Source of the DNA: Alphaproteobacteria bacterium | GTDB lineage: Bacteria; Pseudomonadota; Alphaproteobacteria; HIMB59 | DNA: 44,649 nucleotides | NCBI GenBank assembly: GCA_029246865.1 | Contig: JAQWMI010000018.1 | Span: 1-44,649, forward strand | Direction of reading: 5' to 3' | Shown here: positions 42,000 through 44,649 of the stretch, piece after piece | Layout of the letters: the number at the start of each line of letters is the position of its first letter | How positions within the stretch are numbered: the first letter of the stretch is position 1 | The notes under the pieces: generated by a model | What the model was told of the DNA's origin: nothing | Database searches by the model: none | What the model saw: only the letters and a program-made list of their open reading frames with translations | Program-made: the position numbers and the translations under genes

Positions 42000-43061
42000 A
42001 TGATCAGAATCATAAAATTGTTAGTCTTTTTTAACTTTTTTGTTTTATGTACATTACCAATTAATTCTGCAGACTTATTTGATATTAGTACAAATACTTC
42101 AACTAAGCATATTCAATCTTTTGCTTTAGTTGATACTGTATCAAAATCTCCTAGTGTTATTGAGATAGACGCAGAAACTGGAAATACACTTTGGTCATGG
42201 AATATTCCCGAAGATTATATAAAAAAACATAATTCTAAAAGGCCGATTTGTAAGGGAGCATCCTTGGAATTAAGACAAGATAATTCCTTCAATGTACTTA
42301 TCCCACACTTTGGCGTTGTTAATGTTAAAAGAGATAAGAAGCATAGCGTTTTAGTAAAAGACCAACATATCGACCATGCTGCATCAGAGTTTGAAGATGG
42401 AAGTATTATCTTTGCAAGAGGATTTGTAGATAAATCTGAGCCAAGTTTCATGATTAAAAACTCAAAAAATAGTGTTATTTGGGAGTGGAAACCCTCTGAT
42501 TATTTTTCAACAAAAAAAAAATATGTACATCTTGACCAGACTTGCAAAAGTGCTGTGAAAAATAAATCTGAACTTAACGAGGATTGGGCGCACGCAAATT
42601 ATGTGGGTGTTTTAGATAATGGAAATTACTTACTTTCCATGCGTAATTTTTCTCTATTCCTCGAAATTAAGCCTGATGGCCAAATTGTTCATGAAGGCAA
42701 TAAAGTTCCAGGTGTTCATCAACCTACCTCCTATTTGGATGGTTATGTTGCGTCTGATAGAAATTGTGGCAAGGAGTCTATTTGGGTTATTTCAGCTAAT
42801 GGTTCACACAATAAAATTTTTACAGGAGAATTCCTTACAGTAAGAGGTATTGAAAGAATGGTTGATGACCATTTTCTTATTACAAGCGCGACAACAATTT
42901 CTGAAGTATCTCTAGATGGAAAAATCCATTACAAGTCTCATCTTAAAGGGGTGGGAGCAGAGGAAGAAACAAAAGTCACAAGTCCTAAAATGCTGACTAA
43001 AGTTGGTAAATGTGGCCCAAAAACTCTTTATCATGCTATTCCAACGTCATTTAAAAAATAA
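42000..43061 (+). CDS. secreted beta-propeller protein, arylsulfotransferase (ASST)-like
   Basis: 353-aa protein with signal peptide (RIIKLLVFFNFFVLCTLPINS, cleavage near residue 23-24) and repeated propeller blades: ETGNTLWSWNIP, NSVIWEWKPSDYF, DGQIVHEG. The segment DWAHANYVGVLDNGNYLLSMRN matches the pattern of arylsulfotransferases, in which a His in this region takes part in sulfate transfer. It is much shorter than E. coli ASST (about 600 aa), so it may be a related periplasmic propeller without sulfotransferase activity. Several Cys (PICKG, QTCKS, RNCGK, GKCG) suggest disulfides. It stands alone and converges on the flavoprotein gene. Confidence 0.6.
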   Translation: MIRIIKLLVFFNFFVLCTLPINSADLFDISTNTSTKHIQSFALVDTVSKSPSVIEIDAETGNTLWSWNIPEDYIKKHNSKRPICKGASLELRQDNSFNVLIPHFGVVNVKRDKKHSVLVKDQHIDHAASEFEDGSIIFARGFVDKSEPSFMIKNSKNSVIWEWKPSDYFSTKKKYVHLDQTCKSAVKNKSELNEDWAHANYVGVLDNGNYLLSMRNFSLFLEIKPDGQIVHEGNKVPGVHQPTSYLDGYVASDRNCGKESIWVISANGSHNKIFTGEFLTVRGIERMVDDHFLITSATTISEVSLDGKIHYKSHLKGVGAEEETKVTSPKMLTKVGKCGPKTLYHAIPTSFKK

Positions 43062-43077
43062 TAATCCAAAAATCAGT

Positions 43078-44070
43078 CTAGATGTTATGTGCATGAGAGA
43101 TATTAAATTCCTCAACACTTTTAGCTAATTTTTTACCAGCAAGCCAAGCATCTTGCATGGCAGGCCCTTCTCCCCAATCACCTAAAAGATAGAGTTTATG
43201 ATCAACAGAAGAAATATAGGTTTTCCCATTTAAATCTCTTAAACTCTTCTTAGGATTAGCATATTTCCATCGATGAGATTTTTTAAAAGTTGCTCTTGCG
43301 TCAGATTGAAAAATCTTTTTTACTTCATTTACTACGTAATCTTCCAAAACATATGGCTCAATATTATAATATTTATTTGTCCACTCTGAACGCATATTGA
43401 AAACCCAGCTTTCTTGATTAAATTGCTCATGCTTAAAATTTTGATTCATAAAAAAACTAATTTCTTTTGTTAGATAATATCCAAACTGCAAATCAGTTCC
43501 TAGTCGTTTATCAAAACCTAACATTACAGTCCAAATAGAATTAAATATTGGAGTAGGATACTGACTAAAATCAATGTGATCTTGCAATAAAGTCGCTCCC
43601 TGCTCAAAGGGGATACCAGCAAAAACCATATCAAAGGGTCCAAATTTATCTTTATCTGAAAAGAGATAATAATCCTTATTATCTCTTTCTACTTTTTCAA
43701 TTTTTGTAGAAAAATTTGTTGGGTAACGAAGAGACTTATGAAGATTGATAGGAATGGATTCAATACCATTATCACCAATTATAATAGATTTGACTTCTTT
43801 TGAGGCTCCTCCATGATAATTAGACGTGTACAAACCCTCTACTTTTTTAATAGCCTGAACTTTCTCTAAAGCTTCCGTAAAACCTAATACTCCGTGATCT
43901 GGTGATAAGAAATGAGCACCGTGATCAAACTTCAAATCACTTTGTTTTCTTGTGCTAAGCCGACCTCCAGGTCTCCATGATTTTTCAAAGAATGTAACAT
44001 CAAGAGTAGGTAAGTGGTGAGCAAGAGATAGAGCTGATAAACCAGTACCAATTATAGCTATTTTTTTCAT
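43078..44070 (-). CDS. FAD-dependent oxidoreductase, renalase-like amine oxidase family
   Basis: 330-aa flavoprotein. N-terminal dinucleotide motif IIGTGLSALSLAHHL, then FFEKSWRPGGRLSTR and FDHGAHFL, which is the renalase-type FAD-binding pattern. The C-terminal YLLGDWGEGPAMQDAWLAGKKLA is the second FAD contact found in amine oxidases. Bacterial renalases oxidise isomeric dihydronicotinamides back to NAD(P), but many relatives have unknown substrates. No signal peptide. Single gene converging on the ASST-like gene with a 16-bp gap. Confidence 0.82.
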   Translation of the reverse strand: MKKIAIIGTGLSALSLAHHLPTLDVTFFEKSWRPGGRLSTRKQSDLKFDHGAHFLSPDHGVLGFTEALEKVQAIKKVEGLYTSNYHGGASKEVKSIIIGDNGIESIPINLHKSLRYPTNFSTKIEKVERDNKDYYLFSDKDKFGPFDMVFAGIPFEQGATLLQDHIDFSQYPTPIFNSIWTVMLGFDKRLGTDLQFGYYLTKEISFFMNQNFKHEQFNQESWVFNMRSEWTNKYYNIEPYVLEDYVVNEVKKIFQSDARATFKKSHRWKYANPKKSLRDLNGKTYISSVDHKLYLLGDWGEGPAMQDAWLAGKKLAKSVEEFNISHAHNI

Positions 44071-44104
44071 AAAATTTTATAAGATATTATAAATACAGAA
44101 ATAA

Positions 44105-44530
44105 TTACTTCTTAGATTTCTTTTTTTCGGAAGCAAATTGATCAACATTTTCAGTAGGTCGAAGTGCTTCAAAATACCTAAATCTTAAAACTATTACAGC
44201 TATTGAAATTAAGACAATTGCCCCAGCCTCATAAAGTAATGACTCTGGGTTTAAATCTTTTTTATCTTGCAAGATTATAAGTCTAGACAAGGCTGTGATT
44301 GCTATAAATAGAGGATAAGTCATTTGAACTCTATTGGATACGTAATAGACTCTCACCATTCCAATCACTTCCACATAAATAAACAAGAGAAGTAAATCTG
44401 CTAATTCAACAAATTTTTCATCAATCATATGAAGTAACTCAAAGACAATAGCGATCAAAGTGCAAAGAAGAATTGCAAATAGTATAGCTTTTTCAATAAA
44501 ACTTATGATGCCACCCAAATCTTTATTCAT
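44105..44530 (-). CDS. PsiE-family membrane protein
   Basis: 141-aa inner-membrane protein with four hydrophobic helices (about residues 13-33, 41-60, 70-86 and 100-117) and a basic C-terminal tail (SEKKKSKK). The central [35 protein letters not shown] block is characteristic of the phosphate-starvation-inducible PsiE family (PF06146), whose function is not known. Its ATG overlaps the ung stop as ATGA, so it is translated from the ung transcript. No Pho-box-like repeat was seen nearby. Confidence 0.82.
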   Translation of the reverse strand: MNKDLGGIISFIEKAILFAILLCTLIAIVFELLHMIDEKFVELADLLLLFIYVEVIGMVRVYYVSNRVQMTYPLFIAITALSRLIILQDKKDLNPESLLYEAGAIVLISIAVIVLRFRYFEALRPTENVDQFASEKKKSKK

Positions 44531-44649
44531 ATCCAGTAAATCTTATCAATTTCTTTTGACTCTAGATAGTCATTTGTTTGAGAAAATGGCTTACTTCCAA
44601 AAAATCCACGATGTGCTGATAGAGGAGAAGGGTGGACAGATTGAAGAAT
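44527..44649 (-). CDS. ung: uracil-DNA glycosylase, C-terminal end only
   Basis: The last 40 codons of a minus-strand gene that runs off the right window edge. The reading contains [21 protein letters not shown], the DNA-minor-groove (Leu-intercalation) loop that marks family 1 uracil-DNA glycosylases, with the catalytic His in HPSPLS. It excises uracil from DNA. Its stop overlaps the start of the PsiE-family gene by 3 nt (ATGA). Confidence 0.9.
   Translation of the reverse strand: MLQSVHPSPLSAHRGFFGSKPFSQTNDYLESKEIDKIYWI

Noticed and set aside
1-44649. CRISPR arrays, insertion sequences, restriction, toxin-antitoxin or phage-defence genes
   Set aside because: No regularly spaced repeats, transposases, nucleases or defence-type domains were seen on either strand.

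Overview
The window comes from an AT-rich, tightly packed bacterial genome. By eye it looks well over 60% A+T, with intergenic gaps mostly under 100 bp and many 1-20 nt gene overlaps. The gene families fit a marine alphaproteobacterium, for example a HIMB59- or AEGEAN-169-like streamlined heterotroph: a FrcBCA-type sugar importer, a Rhizobium Glp-like importer with two ATPases, MatA/MatB malonate enzymes and iol genes. The taxonomic call is inference. No phage, transposon, CRISPR or plasmid gene was seen.

Layout. (1) 1-4329: end of a myo-inositol operon (iolC cut by the window edge, iolB, iolJ-like aldolase), then a D-lyxose-isomerase-like enzyme and a PfkB kinase; a class I aldolase-like gene (4324-5313) converges on them. 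(2) 5358-14944: galactose mutarotase, xylulokinase and a small P-loop kinase, converging on an frcB-frcC-frcA importer; divergent from frcB lie xylose isomerase, an aldo/keto reductase and a Gfo/Idh/MocA oxidoreductase. (3) 14971-22680: a two-component system divergent from a TauABC/SsuABC-like importer that continues into an FAH-family hydrolase and a MatB-like acyl-CoA synthetase. (4) 22677-30806, minus strand: a nine-gene operon of binding protein, two permeases, a 64-aa membrane protein, two ATPases, DhaL, DhaK and an aldo/keto reductase. (5) 30918-38072: a TIM-barrel sugar isomerase/epimerase facing an operon of split transketolase, a glycerol-kinase-like FGGY kinase, a fucose-isomerase-like protein and malonyl-CoA decarboxylase (MatA). 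(6) 38159-44649: unrelated short units, namely an SGNH hydrolase, an SMR-like protein, several very small proteins, a PhyH dioxygenase, tRNA-Ala(GGC), an arylsulfotransferase-like secreted protein, a renalase-like flavoprotein, a PsiE-family protein and the 3' end of ung.

How it fits together. About 38 kb is a catabolic island feeding inositol, xylose/lyxose-type sugars, a triose or tetrose (DhaKL) and probably a malonate-yielding compound into central metabolism. Three importer binding-protein genes are each followed by a stem-loop before the permease gene, which probably raises binding-protein expression. The only regulator in the window is the two-component system, although several divergent promoters carry short palindromes. 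No single locus proves a new system. The best candidates for undescribed biochemistry are the transketolase/FGGY kinase/isomerase operon (33381-38072), the isomerase-PfkB-aldolase cassette (2678-5313) and the DhaKL-linked importer (22677-30806). Five plus-strand genes have a -10-like hexamer exactly 6 nt before the ATG and no clear Shine-Dalgarno, suggesting leaderless transcripts.
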